Positions 1 through 8,486 of a stretch of DNA of 52,630 nt are shown piece by piece; the first letter of the stretch is position 1, and each line of letters begins with the position of its first letter. Origin of the DNA: a virus; IMG/VR virus record IMGVR_UViG_3300025093_000028, positions 1-52,630 of that record; one strand, given 5' to 3'. The notes under the pieces were generated by a model. That model worked only from the letters and a program-made list of their open reading frames with translations, did no database searches and was not told the DNA's origin. Position numbers and translations under genes: made by a program.

Positions 1-1003
1 CTGAATCACCTTGAAGTCCTGGATTAAGACATCCAAATTGTTGTGATGTAGGTGTATCATCATCTGGTCTTATCACTGCTATAATATCTTCATACACCCA
101 CACAGGACCTGTTGCACTAGCTGCAACTGGTAGTGTTAGACCTGTTTGATTTACTCTTAAATTTCCACAAACACCTTCACCTCTAGCTCCAGAAGTTCTT
201 CCTGATGTCCAGATTTTTGGATTAGTGGCAAATAAGTTATCTAATTCAAGTGTTGTTGCAAACTGTGGGTTGTCGTTTGGTATTATACCATCTAGACCAA
301 TAGGTTGCCAAGACTTGTTATCAATTACATTTTGTTGTACAGAAAATAAAGCAGCATCTACTTTGTTAGTGATTCCTGAAGATTGGTAATATGTTGGAGC
401 ATATCTTACACTTCTTCCAACAATGTTTACTGGAGAAATGTAACCTGCTTGTGTTTCAGTGGCTTGGTATACATTGTTTACTGGATCATAATCATTTGTT
501 ATATCAGCAGGATTTGATAAATTCCTATCACTTGTAAAGTTAGGATTTTCTATAGTTACATGATTATTAGTTAGACCTACTAGTACTCCTGTTGCTGTAT
601 CTTTTACGATTGTACCTAATGTACCTACTGCAGGCCATCCTCTGTCTGAACTCATAGTTATACCTGCTCTAAGTGGCCTAGTAAACTGTCTGTTTGTAAA
701 TTCACCAGAGTTAGCACCACTCCATCCCCCACAAGTTGTACATCCTAATTGATATGCTCGTGATGCTTCAATTACATCTATTTTAATCACTTGATCACCT
801 ACAGTAATTTCAGATGGAAGAATTTCTTCAGGAGATAAGTCTTCAATAGGTTTCTTCTGAGTTACACTACATACAATAGCAGGTTCTCCAGTGGCTGTAC
901 CTCCAGAGACTTTTTCTCCCAAACCTACTGAATTAAGATTAGGATTAGCTTTTGCCATCTCTTTTATCTTATCTTTTATTTCTTGTGTTAATTCTAGTGA
1001 CAT
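1..1003 (-). CDS. Chymotrypsin-fold serine protease, virion-block gene, 3' end outside window
   Basis: Translating the minus strand from an ATG at 1003 gives 334 uninterrupted codons running off the left edge. The protein shows the chymotrypsin-like layout: an N-terminal region containing VGLGEKVSGG (26-35), LTNNHV with candidate catalytic His148, KVDAALF with candidate Asp216, SGRTSG at 267-272, and PGLQGDS ending at candidate Ser334, the last complete codon. The next codon begins with G, as expected for GDSG. Bacterial trypsin-like peptidases have this order. It lies 12 bases after the large Thr-rich protein gene and belongs to the virion block, so I infer a virion-associated or maturation protease. 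The first ~80 residues look like a conserved prodomain-type segment. The C-terminus is not visible. Confidence 0.75.
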   Translation of the reverse strand, partial: MSLELTQEIKDKIKEMAKANPNLNSVGLGEKVSGGTATGEPAIVCSVTQKKPIEDLSPEEILPSEITVGDQVIKIDVIEASRAYQLGCTTCGGWSGANSGEFTNRQFTRPLRAGITMSSDRGWPAVGTLGTIVKDTATGVLVGLTNNHVTIENPNFTSDRNLSNPADITNDYDPVNNVYQATETQAGYISPVNIVGRSVRYAPTYYQSSGITNKVDAALFSVQQNVIDNKSWQPIGLDGIIPNDNPQFATTLELDNLFATNPKIWTSGRTSGARGEGVCGNLRVNQTGLTLPVAASATGPVWVYEDIIAVIRPDDDTPTSQQFGCLNPGLQGDS

Positions 1004-1015
1004 ATTCTATTAGTT

Positions 1016-3766
1016 TTATGCTGGTGTTTCTGCTTCAAACCACGTCCATATTGTATTTACACCTTCAAGTAATGTAGTGGTTGTAGTTGTTGTACTTGGT
1101 GGTGGATCAAATGATCTAATACCATCGCTTATTCTACATTCTGCTCTACTTCCAAAGTCAGCAGCTCCCCCTGGTGTTATTCCTGATGGTGCTTCTTCTG
1201 AAGGAACTAAACTCCAAACACTTGTATTTACATCAAGTCTCCATAAACCATCTAGTGAAGGATCTATAATTAAATCTGGTCTTACAGATATATATATGTA
1301 ATTATCAACCATTCCTATAGATGCAGTACCTTTAATACCTGTTGGTAAATTTATAGTTCCTTCTAATGCACCTGTCAAGTAATCAAATTGTTTTAGATTT
1401 CCAGTATCTAGAAAGCCACCAAATGGAAGACTTGGACTAATTAGTTTATTTGGTGTTACACCATCTTCTTTAAATGTAAGAAGTACATCTCCTGTAAGTC
1501 TAAAATCAGTATTCTCCCACTTTTCAGTAACTTGTAATTCTGTAGTTCCTTCAATAATTTCTACTTCTAAAACTTTATTTATTGAAGAAGTTTGGTAAAG
1601 TGCTACAAATTTAGTGTCATTTATTGTTTCCATGACACCAGGAGCAGGATTAGTCCACTCATTTGGGAATGTATAGAAAACTCCATCCCATGTGATATTA
1701 CCAGGAACACCATTAGTTCCTAATGTGTATCCATATCTTGTCAAATTACCTGGTAGTCCAGTTTGCAGTAAATTACCAATTAAATAGTTTTCACTAACTG
1801 AAAAATCAGGATATGACATATAGCTACCTTGTGGTAATACTATTTCTTCTTTTATAAATGATACAGGATTCCAAGCATATATTCTATTATAACCTGCTTG
1901 TCCAGGATAACATGCTCCAGGATTAGCTGCACAACTATTAACGTAAGCCTCAGGATAAATTAGATTACAAGTTAGAGGTGGTTGAGTACAAGCTAATGCA
2001 ATTGGTCCACCAGTTGGTGCAGTTCCTGATATAGTTAATACAGTGTAATCAGTTTCACAACTTATAATAAACTCTCCATTAGTACTATTATCACTATATA
2101 CTCCTCCTCCAAACTGATTACCTACAACATTAACTCCATAACCAGTTGATATTGTAATGGTTGGAGTTTCTGTATTTGTGTCTGCTTGATAAATATCTCC
2201 TTGGATAAATTCACCGTTTGAAAAAGTGGTGTTTAGTATTCCAACTCTTATTGCAATATTGTTTACAGGCTGAGGAAATGTTATTGTGTAGTCAAAAGGT
2301 TGACCAGAAGGACCAGATAACCCTACACCATTTGCTCTTGGTATAACTAAACCTGTATAAGGTCCAACATAATCTAGTGTATATGATGGATATAAGGTAA
2401 AACCAGTAGGAGGTGATGTTGCTGAAATACTACTTCCCTCAACAGTCATTCCTTGATAATCAAATGATACTGGACCTATATATGGACCACTTGCACCGCT
2501 TTCCTCTCTTACATTTAACCAAGGTAGGACAATAACATCATCACAAGGATCTTCATAATAAAGATCAACATCTGAACAACCAGTTGTTGAGAATACACTT
2601 GGTGCATCTGATGTTACAGTAAAGTCTGCAGCTGCTGTATATGGAGGTTGTTGTTCTACTGTATATAAAACAAGTGTTTCTGGATGAAGAACATACAATA
2701 TACCTTCTCTTGAGAATATATCCATGTACTTTTCACCTGTGTAAGCACTAGTAAATTCTGGAACTCCTAAATCTTGCAACTTCATTGGAGCTGTTATATT
2801 TTCTTGATTAGGTCCTGAATCTAAAGTTTTTTGTTGTATCCAGTTACCTGTTCTAGTATCACCTGGATTATCATAATCAAGTCTGAAATTTGTAATCACT
2901 TGACCATTATTAAGATGTAATACACCTGGATTTGAAACAGTTCCATTACAAGTATTTACAGCTGCTCCAAGACCAATTTTATCAGAAGAAGAACTTGGTA
3001 AACTTAAAGCTATATTACCTGTATCAGATATATCAATATTATACCCAACAACTGTTGGGCAAGTATTAGTGGCAGTTGGTCCACCAAAACCTACTACTAA
3101 AGTGGTATCATTAATAGCAGTTATAGTAGTACATTGAATACCTGTAAAAGTAAGATTACTTTCACTAATATTTGCTAAAGACACATTAATCTCTCTAACA
3201 AAAGATAAAGTTGGAGGATTTGATGTACTATTTATATTATACTCTTTAACTACAAAGTTAAGTGAGGTTTCATCTGTTTCACCAGATAACCACAATTTAG
3301 TTTGTGTTGCACATATTGGTCTAGTAACTCCTTGTGTTACTGTAAAATCATTAGGAACTAATACTGCAGATACTGTATTATTTATCATATCATATACTCC
3401 TATTTCTCCTGAATCTCCTCCAAAACTTGTCCAAGTACATAATGTTGCTGGTGGAAGTGATGTTGTAGTAGTGGTAGTTGGTGGTGGAGTGGTGGTTGTA
3501 GTTGTTGTAACATCACAAATAATAGACCCAGTAAAGTCACAGTTTGGTGTAGCACAAGAATAAATATCTGTTGAACCACAAAGACTATTTAAATTATCTA
3601 ATCTAACAACAGTAGTTCCATCAGGAGCCTCTACTTGATAACCAGCCAATAACGCTGCTTTAGAAACGTTTTGAGCAAACGGTATAGCAAAACCAGTTGC
3701 ATCTGAATACAAATCAAAAGGACCTGTTTCATTGCCTGCAAAACTTAATGTTATTATTATTGTCAT
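1016..3766 (-). CDS. Large modular virion protein with poly-Thr linkers (propeller-like)
   Basis: A 916-residue protein. Its ~85-residue N-terminal domain (Phe-Asp-Leu-Tyr-Ser at 17-21, a VSKAALL helix, then Cys-containing strands) is joined by a Thr/Pro linker at 87-102 to a long beta-rich body. The body has repeated short segments and many Asn, Gly and aromatic residues, consistent with beta-propeller or lectin-like folds. A second poly-Thr run (892-898) precedes an 18-residue tail ending in WTWFEAETPA. There is no signal peptide. Its position downstream of the tail-type proteins suggests a tail fibre, receptor-binding or decoration protein. Function is inferred from architecture and neighbours only. 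Codons in the linkers are mostly ACA/ACT/ACC, giving a low-complexity DNA tract. Confidence 0.7.
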   Translation of the reverse strand: MTIIITLSFAGNETGPFDLYSDATGFAIPFAQNVSKAALLAGYQVEAPDGTTVVRLDNLNSLCGSTDIYSCATPNCDFTGSIICDVTTTTTTTPPPTTTTTTSLPPATLCTWTSFGGDSGEIGVYDMINNTVSAVLVPNDFTVTQGVTRPICATQTKLWLSGETDETSLNFVVKEYNINSTSNPPTLSFVREINVSLANISESNLTFTGIQCTTITAINDTTLVVGFGGPTATNTCPTVVGYNIDISDTGNIALSLPSSSSDKIGLGAAVNTCNGTVSNPGVLHLNNGQVITNFRLDYDNPGDTRTGNWIQQKTLDSGPNQENITAPMKLQDLGVPEFTSAYTGEKYMDIFSREGILYVLHPETLVLYTVEQQPPYTAAADFTVTSDAPSVFSTTGCSDVDLYYEDPCDDVIVLPWLNVREESGASGPYIGPVSFDYQGMTVEGSSISATSPPTGFTLYPSYTLDYVGPYTGLVIPRANGVGLSGPSGQPFDYTITFPQPVNNIAIRVGILNTTFSNGEFIQGDIYQADTNTETPTITISTGYGVNVVGNQFGGGVYSDNSTNGEFIISCETDYTVLTISGTAPTGGPIALACTQPPLTCNLIYPEAYVNSCAANPGACYPGQAGYNRIYAWNPVSFIKEEIVLPQGSYMSYPDFSVSENYLIGNLLQTGLPGNLTRYGYTLGTNGVPGNITWDGVFYTFPNEWTNPAPGVMETINDTKFVALYQTSSINKVLEVEIIEGTTELQVTEKWENTDFRLTGDVLLTFKEDGVTPNKLISPSLPFGGFLDTGNLKQFDYLTGALEGTINLPTGIKGTASIGMVDNYIYISVRPDLIIDPSLDGLWRLDVNTSVWSLVPSEEAPSGITPGGAADFGSRAECRISDGIRSFDPPPSTTTTTTTLLEGVNTIWTWFEAETPA

Positions 3767-3792
3767 ATTACTTACTATATTGTGGTTTAATA

Positions 3793-5748
3793 TTAAGGTG
3801 CTCCTGTAAGACCTGTCATGTCCAGCTCTTCAGTAGCAGCAGATTTTACAAAACTTACTGTAGATAACTTACTATCAGTTTCTACTGATGTATCATTTAA
3901 TATAATAGTTCCGTCAAGGGTAGCTCTATTTGTAAATGCAAATGTTCCTGTTTTCTCAGTTTGAATAGTAATTTCTATATCATCTCCAGCGTTACAGAGA
4001 ATTAAACCACTATCATTTGCCATCAATGTACCTGAACTAATACCGTTTCTAGATATTGTTGCTCTAACAACAATAGGTTGTCCACCGTTTGACAAGTCCC
4101 AATTTAATTTAACAGTTGGAACCTCAGTGGTAGTTGTTGTAGTGGTTGTTGGTGCTACAGTTGTTGTAGTTGTAGTGGTTGGTGCACAAGATCCCCACTC
4201 AACAAAGAAGGAGTCAGTGCTTGGATTAAAGTTTTGAAGAATCGAATCAAGATTCTGACCATCTTTATCTATTGATGAGAATTGAAAATCACTAGTGGTA
4301 ATTAGCTGCGGACTATTTGGACGGAAGAAACCATACGAAACATCCACTGCACCAAGAGCCCCATTTTCATAGTTATACCATGCGTCATATATTGTTCCTC
4401 CTATATTAAACTGTACATATACAGGAGTGGATATTCCTGACCAAGAAGTTTCACCTGTTGTGTTTATATCTGGACCAATTGGTGCAGGATTAAGAAGTAA
4501 ACTATTTTTAGTAATGCTAGGATTCGAATTACTATCATACCACGAAGCATAGTTTATATCTTGGCTTGAGTTATTATATAATAAACAATTAGGTGCTACA
4601 GTTGTTGTACTAGTTGTAGTTGATGTACTAGATGTACTAGTTGTAGTTGTAGTTGGTCCAGGACACACATAAAAATCAAGTACAACTCCAGCTAGCGCAT
4701 CAGCTGGAGGAGACAATACAAGTTTTAGTTCACTTATATTTCCACTAACTGGTGAAATTGCTGTAACTCCTGAAGAGGTTACTGGGGACGATGATGCTGG
4801 AATTGTTCCACTTAAATTAACTGTGTTTTGATCTATTTGACTTGTTATATAAGATCCACATGCAATTATTTCAGTGGCAGCAATTTCTTGAGGAGATGTT
4901 ATAGAAAGAATCTCTACGTCTCCTGGTCTTTCAATTGAACCATAACCCCCACTTATAAATGCTATAGCGTTTATTGGAGGATTAAAATTCATTACTAATG
5001 TTGAACCACCCTTCATACCAAGAGCACCTTGTCCACCAGATTGATTTGTCTGGTATGCCCCATTACATACCTCACTAGTACCTGGTGTAAATGGAACATA
5101 AATGGGTGCTAGTCCAAGATAGCTTGTAGTTAATTGAACTCCGTTGCTCAATATTTTAGTTCCATTTCCAGTCTGTACATTAGGGAAACCTTCTGGATCA
5201 GTAAAATCAAATGCTTCTATACAATCAAAAACAATAATTGTAGTGGTGGTTGTAGTTGTACTACTTGTACTACTTGTGGTAGTAGTTGTAGTTAGTTCTT
5301 CAAAACATCCTTCTATTCTACAATCTGGATAGATAGTAGTTGTAGTTGTAGTTGTTGATGATGTGCTAGTTGTCGTAGTGGTAGTACTAGAAGTACTTGT
5401 AGTGGTAGTAGTTGGGTTTGGTACAACATCAACACAACATGTAGTGATTTCACATACAGTTGGTTCATTACATCTGCTAACACATCCAGATGTTAAACGA
5501 ATCACTTTACCAGCAATATCGTTAACAGAAACAGACCCTGCATAATGAGGGTTACAATACTTAAACGTTAGTATACGTTTATACGCTAACAACTGATTGA
5601 TCTCATAAGCAGATATACAGTTACCTAACATGAATACAACATCATTGTATGCATTGTTAGCAAGCTCTGCCAGCTTACAATCAATCTGTTTAAGTAGGTC
5701 AGGAATCTTGTGACAATCCTGACAATTTGTTAATCTGGGTGTTAACAT
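3793..5748 (-). CDS. Modular virion protein with four poly-Thr/Ser linkers
   Basis: A 651-residue protein. Residues 1-110 form a Cys-rich, partly helical domain (NCQDCHKIPDLL near the start, CEITTCC near the end). Thr/Ser linkers at about 113-138 and 153-170, and two more near residues 370 and 530, separate beta-rich modules of roughly 150-190 residues. The last module, ~100 residues, looks immunoglobulin-like. There is no catalytic motif that I recognise. The arrangement of compact domains on glycosylatable linkers fits a fibre or adhesin on the virion surface. It shares linker style with the 916-residue neighbour and the C-terminus of the 380-residue protein, but the modules differ. Role inferred. 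Confidence 0.7.
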   Translation of the reverse strand: MLTPRLTNCQDCHKIPDLLKQIDCKLAELANNAYNDVVFMLGNCISAYEINQLLAYKRILTFKYCNPHYAGSVSVNDIAGKVIRLTSGCVSRCNEPTVCEITTCCVDVVPNPTTTTTSTSSTTTTTTSTSSTTTTTTTIYPDCRIEGCFEELTTTTTTSSTSSTTTTTTTIIVFDCIEAFDFTDPEGFPNVQTGNGTKILSNGVQLTTSYLGLAPIYVPFTPGTSEVCNGAYQTNQSGGQGALGMKGGSTLVMNFNPPINAIAFISGGYGSIERPGDVEILSITSPQEIAATEIIACGSYITSQIDQNTVNLSGTIPASSSPVTSSGVTAISPVSGNISELKLVLSPPADALAGVVLDFYVCPGPTTTTTSTSSTSTTTSTTTVAPNCLLYNNSSQDINYASWYDSNSNPSITKNSLLLNPAPIGPDINTTGETSWSGISTPVYVQFNIGGTIYDAWYNYENGALGAVDVSYGFFRPNSPQLITTSDFQFSSIDKDGQNLDSILQNFNPSTDSFFVEWGSCAPTTTTTTTVAPTTTTTTTTEVPTVKLNWDLSNGGQPIVVRATISRNGISSGTLMANDSGLILCNAGDDIEITIQTEKTGTFAFTNRATLDGTIILNDTSVETDSKLSTVSFVKSAATEELDMTGLTGAP

Positions 5749-5763
5749 AATTAAATGTGATGT

Positions 5764-5862
5764 TTATACTCCTTTATTACTACTGTTGCAATGAGCACAT
5801 AGACCGTTTGTTAACTGACATCCACATCCCACCTTTGCACCACAATTTGCACACTGAGCCAT
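5764..5862 (-). CDS. 32-residue zinc-ribbon-like peptide
   Basis: A short minus-strand ORF begins MAQCANCGAKVGCGC and contains a second CAHC pair, so seven cysteines and one histidine lie in 32 residues. That spacing suits one small zinc-binding knuckle or ribbon. It starts 2 bases from the end of the 190-residue gene and stops 15 bases before the next start, fitting the tight spacing of the block. No family is recognised. A similarly short Cys-rich gene sits near the right end of the window. Confidence 0.5.
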   Translation of the reverse strand: MAQCANCGAKVGCGCQLTNGLCAHCNSSNKGV

Positions 5863-5863
5863 T

Positions 5864-6436
5864 TTATGTAAAGTTTATAATGTAGTTGTTACCGTTACCA
5901 GAACAACCACAATTGGTTTTCAAAAATTGATCAAGCATGTTGCTTGCTTTTGTATATAACTTAAGAGCTTCTTGCTCAGCACAATTATTTGCTGCAGCAA
6001 TTGCTCCTTGAATAAAAAAGTTGATTGTGTTTAAATTCACACTAGCTTGAGTTCTAAGAGCACTATCGCACTCCATCATATCAAGCTTTAAAAACGCATT
6101 GTCAAACTTCTCCTGTAGTTTATCAACACGCATAATAGTCTTCTCAACATAGTTTAGATATGCTGGAGCTATAGAATATTTTAACTTATATATACCGTCA
6201 GGTAGAGCTTGTTTGCAACCATCTTCAGTAATACCTAAAGTGTCAGATGCAAAGATGTTTGTTTCTAACGGTAGGAAGGGTAGTATTTTTGTACCAAAAT
6301 TTGGTACTTCTATTTCAATTGTTGGTGCTGATACAACTGGTGGACTATCTGGGTAGATAGACGCATCTGTAACAGCGAGCAATAGAGTACTATAGCTAGG
6401 AGGAACTATGATGTCTAATTGTAAAGTGGCTGCCAT
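5864..6436 (-). CDS. Virion structural protein, beta N-domain plus helical C-domain
   Basis: A 190-residue protein. Residues 1-90 read as an Ig/FN3-like beta domain (alternating hydrophobics, PDGIYKLKY). Residues 95-170 are predicted helical with regular Leu/Ala spacing, and the end is CGCSGNG followed by a short hydrophobic strand. It sits between the major tail-type protein and the modular fibre-like proteins, so a tail or baseplate part is likely. It follows a strong terminator-like hairpin (6448-6497) with no clear promoter of its own, so it is probably expressed by read-through at a lower level. Confidence 0.6.
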   Translation of the reverse strand: MAATLQLDIIVPPSYSTLLLAVTDASIYPDSPPVVSAPTIEIEVPNFGTKILPFLPLETNIFASDTLGITEDGCKQALPDGIYKLKYSIAPAYLNYVEKTIMRVDKLQEKFDNAFLKLDMMECDSALRTQASVNLNTINFFIQGAIAAANNCAEQEALKLYTKASNMLDQFLKTNCGCSGNGNNYIINFT

Positions 6437-6447
6437 TATTATTGTTT

Positions 6448-6497
6448 TAAAAAAAAATGCCAGAGGATATGAGTGTAAATCCTCTCACCTCTGGCAT
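6448..6497 (-). terminator. Rho-independent terminator after the 380-residue virion gene
   Basis: On the minus strand a perfect 10-base stem, ATGCCAGAGG with CCTCTGGCAT, encloses about 21 bases and is followed at once by nine T residues (6448-6456 read as A on the plus strand). It lies 40 bases past the stop of the 380-residue gene. An alternative 7-base stem, AGAGGAT with ATCCTCT, uses the same 3' arm and would compete with the terminator stem. Confidence 0.85.
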
Positions 6498-6536
6498 AGG
6501 TTTATGTTAAAAGTCTATCCCTACTACTAGCTCTAA

Positions 6537-7679
6537 TTATGGAGCAGTTGTAGTAGTTGTAGTTGTAATACAAGTGTTGTCATCAACAACAGCACCCAAA
6601 GCAGATACTAATACAGCTTCTACTAAAGCACCAATACCACTTGTATCAGCATTAGGAACAGCAATGATTACAGTTGAATCTTGCATTACGTAATCTCCCC
6701 ACTGATAAGCAGACTTATCATATTGGTTAAATTTGATGTAATAGCTGTCATAAACAGTTCCATCAGTTACGTAAGATTCAAAGTTCTCATTGTATCCACC
6801 CATACGATACAAAGATTTTAAGTATCCAGCTTGGTAGCTATAGAAGTTCTTTTCTAGTTGCTTGAACTCATCAGATCCTCCAGAAGCATAAGATGCTTTT
6901 TGGATAACAGATGAAGTTGCAACAGGGTTACAGTTGTCTGCAACAATAAAGTCAGCAGTTGTAGCAGGTCCTTCATATACAAAAGTACTAAAGTACATTC
7001 TGTCATACTCGAATGGGAATGCAGCAACATCACATGGTTGACCATATTTAGTTAATGGTTTTCCATGAATACGTAGAATAGTTCCACCAACATTTTCAAA
7101 CTCGAAGAAAGTGTTGAAAGAGATGTTATCTGGGTTGTCACCAGGAGCAGCTTCTTCTAACTTAGCAATAATAGAGTTGATTAGTGCGTTAGTGTCAACA
7201 TCAGTACATACATCACCACCACACTCACAACATGGAGCCTGTACAGTTACAGAACGTGTAAATCCATTGAAGTATAATGTGTCAATGTAAGAAGAGTGAG
7301 CACGTAGTGTTAAAGTTACCACCTCACCACATTGTACTGTAAAACTAGTTACATCTGTAATTTGGTTAGCAGCAGTAGCACATCCTGATACTTTGTACCA
7401 TTCAGTTACGTTTGTTTTTGGGTTGTTACCTGCATTTTGATTAACACCAGAGATTTTGTCAGATCTTTTTGATCCTTGTAAATAAGTGTTTTCTCTACCT
7501 TGAGCTACGTAGAAATAGTTAACACCAGCATCATCGATGTTAGCTGCAGTAGCTAAATTGTAATCAGGTTTAAAGAAACCTACTTGACCTGCAGTAAGAT
7601 CTTGAGTTGAACCAGAGCTAGGGAGAGCAGTCTGCCCTACTGGCACCACGAATAACGTGGTTAATGAAAAATCAGCCAT
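6537..7679 (-). CDS. Abundant virion protein, major tail-type protein candidate
   Basis: A 380-residue protein starting MADFSLTTLFVV. It is beta-rich with a Cys cluster (CCECGGDVC) near residue 152 and a final poly-Thr tail (TTTTTTTAP). There is no recognised enzyme motif. Position after the neck-type gene, medium size and a dedicated strong terminator downstream suggest high-level expression, as for a major tail or tube subunit. In a short-tailed phage it could instead be a major appendage or head-decoration protein. The Thr tail resembles the inter-domain linkers of the two large downstream proteins. Confidence 0.55.
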   Translation of the reverse strand: MADFSLTTLFVVPVGQTALPSSGSTQDLTAGQVGFFKPDYNLATAANIDDAGVNYFYVAQGRENTYLQGSKRSDKISGVNQNAGNNPKTNVTEWYKVSGCATAANQITDVTSFTVQCGEVVTLTLRAHSSYIDTLYFNGFTRSVTVQAPCCECGGDVCTDVDTNALINSIIAKLEEAAPGDNPDNISFNTFFEFENVGGTILRIHGKPLTKYGQPCDVAAFPFEYDRMYFSTFVYEGPATTADFIVADNCNPVATSSVIQKASYASGGSDEFKQLEKNFYSYQAGYLKSLYRMGGYNENFESYVTDGTVYDSYYIKFNQYDKSAYQWGDYVMQDSTVIIAVPNADTSGIGALVEAVLVSALGAVVDDNTCITTTTTTTAP

Positions 7680-7708
7680 TTTTTATGATTTAAAGGTTAA
7701 AAATAATT

Positions 7709-8440
7709 TTATTCATTAGTTTGTATTCTGAACTGTGCACTTTGCACCGCACTAGCGTTTTCAGTATACATTGCAAGATTTTGAACTGTCAGATCTAGAA
7801 GTTCATCTTCTAAGTATTCTGCTAACTCACAATCTTGATTAGTAGATGGGGATCCATCCAACATGATATAACCTGCTTTGTTAATATACACAGGGTATCT
7901 CATATACATTATGTAAATATCTTTGGGAGTAAATGTACCATCAGTATATACGCTGATAGTGTCAGAAGATATAGCATTTAAGGTTTCTTGATACTCAAAA
8001 CTAGGTTTGTAGTGATCATTGTTAAGTAAGAGAGATAGGTCTCCATGCTTACTTAAGTCCTTGTTAATCCATATCTTACGATCTTTGCACTTACCTTTAT
8101 CAGCCAATACATAACTGTCAACATAAAACATGTATTTAGGTTTTAGTGCAGTTAGATCAGCATCCCATTGATGTAGTTCGGTATTAGTTTCTGTTAAAGG
8201 TAGTGGTTGACTTGTAAAATCTATAACTAAATTTTGTAAGTCTTCGTACCTTTTTTTAAAAGCATCAAATCCTAACTTGTTAGGAATTGCAAAACCATCA
8301 ACTTTTTGTTTTATCAACTTGATCTGAGCCTCATTCAAAGCTAAGATCTTGTCTTCTAGTTGAATCTGTTGATGCTCGTTAGTTGATAGTTTATTTAGTT
8401 TCTGGTCTATTTTGTATAATAAACTATCTACTTGTATCAT
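7709..8440 (-). CDS. Neck/ring-type connector protein candidate
   Basis: A 243-residue protein. Residues 1-50 look like a coiled coil (IDQKLNKL, then QLEDKILALNEAQ). The middle is mixed, and the C-terminal third holds YMRYPVYINKAGYIMLDGSP followed by CELAEYLEDELLDLTVQNLA. That strand-turn-helix pattern resembles neck/ring proteins that follow the capsid gene in crAss-like and related phages. Gene order (portal, scaffold, capsid, this gene, tail-type protein) supports a head-tail connector role. Assignment rests on pattern and position. Confidence 0.5.
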   Translation of the reverse strand: MIQVDSLLYKIDQKLNKLSTNEHQQIQLEDKILALNEAQIKLIKQKVDGFAIPNKLGFDAFKKRYEDLQNLVIDFTSQPLPLTETNTELHQWDADLTALKPKYMFYVDSYVLADKGKCKDRKIWINKDLSKHGDLSLLLNNDHYKPSFEYQETLNAISSDTISVYTDGTFTPKDIYIMYMRYPVYINKAGYIMLDGSPSTNQDCELAEYLEDELLDLTVQNLAMYTENASAVQSAQFRIQTNE

Positions 8441-8455
8441 TTATAAAAGAGTTTT

Positions 8456-8486
8456 AAAACTAGCCCCTTATACAGAAGCTAGTTTT
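8456..8486 (-). terminator. Inverted repeat at end of the 322-residue gene
   Basis: A perfect 9-base inverted repeat (AAAACTAGC and GCTAGTTTT) with a 13-base loop spans the stop codon of the upstream gene, with A runs on one side and T runs on the other. It could act as a weak terminator or 3'-end stabiliser. The trailing T run on the minus strand is only four bases. Confidence 0.45.

Noticed and set aside
1077-1301. Plus-strand ORFs opposite the virion block (1077-1301, 5144-5332, 5363-5545 and others)
   Set aside because: Low-complexity mirror translations (poly-Val) of the Thr linkers or shadows of conserved genes.
5210-5420. CRISPR-like or tandem-repeat array from GTAGTTGTAGTT tracts
   Set aside because: The tracts are in-frame Thr codons on the minus strand inside long ORFs, without unique spacers of fixed length.
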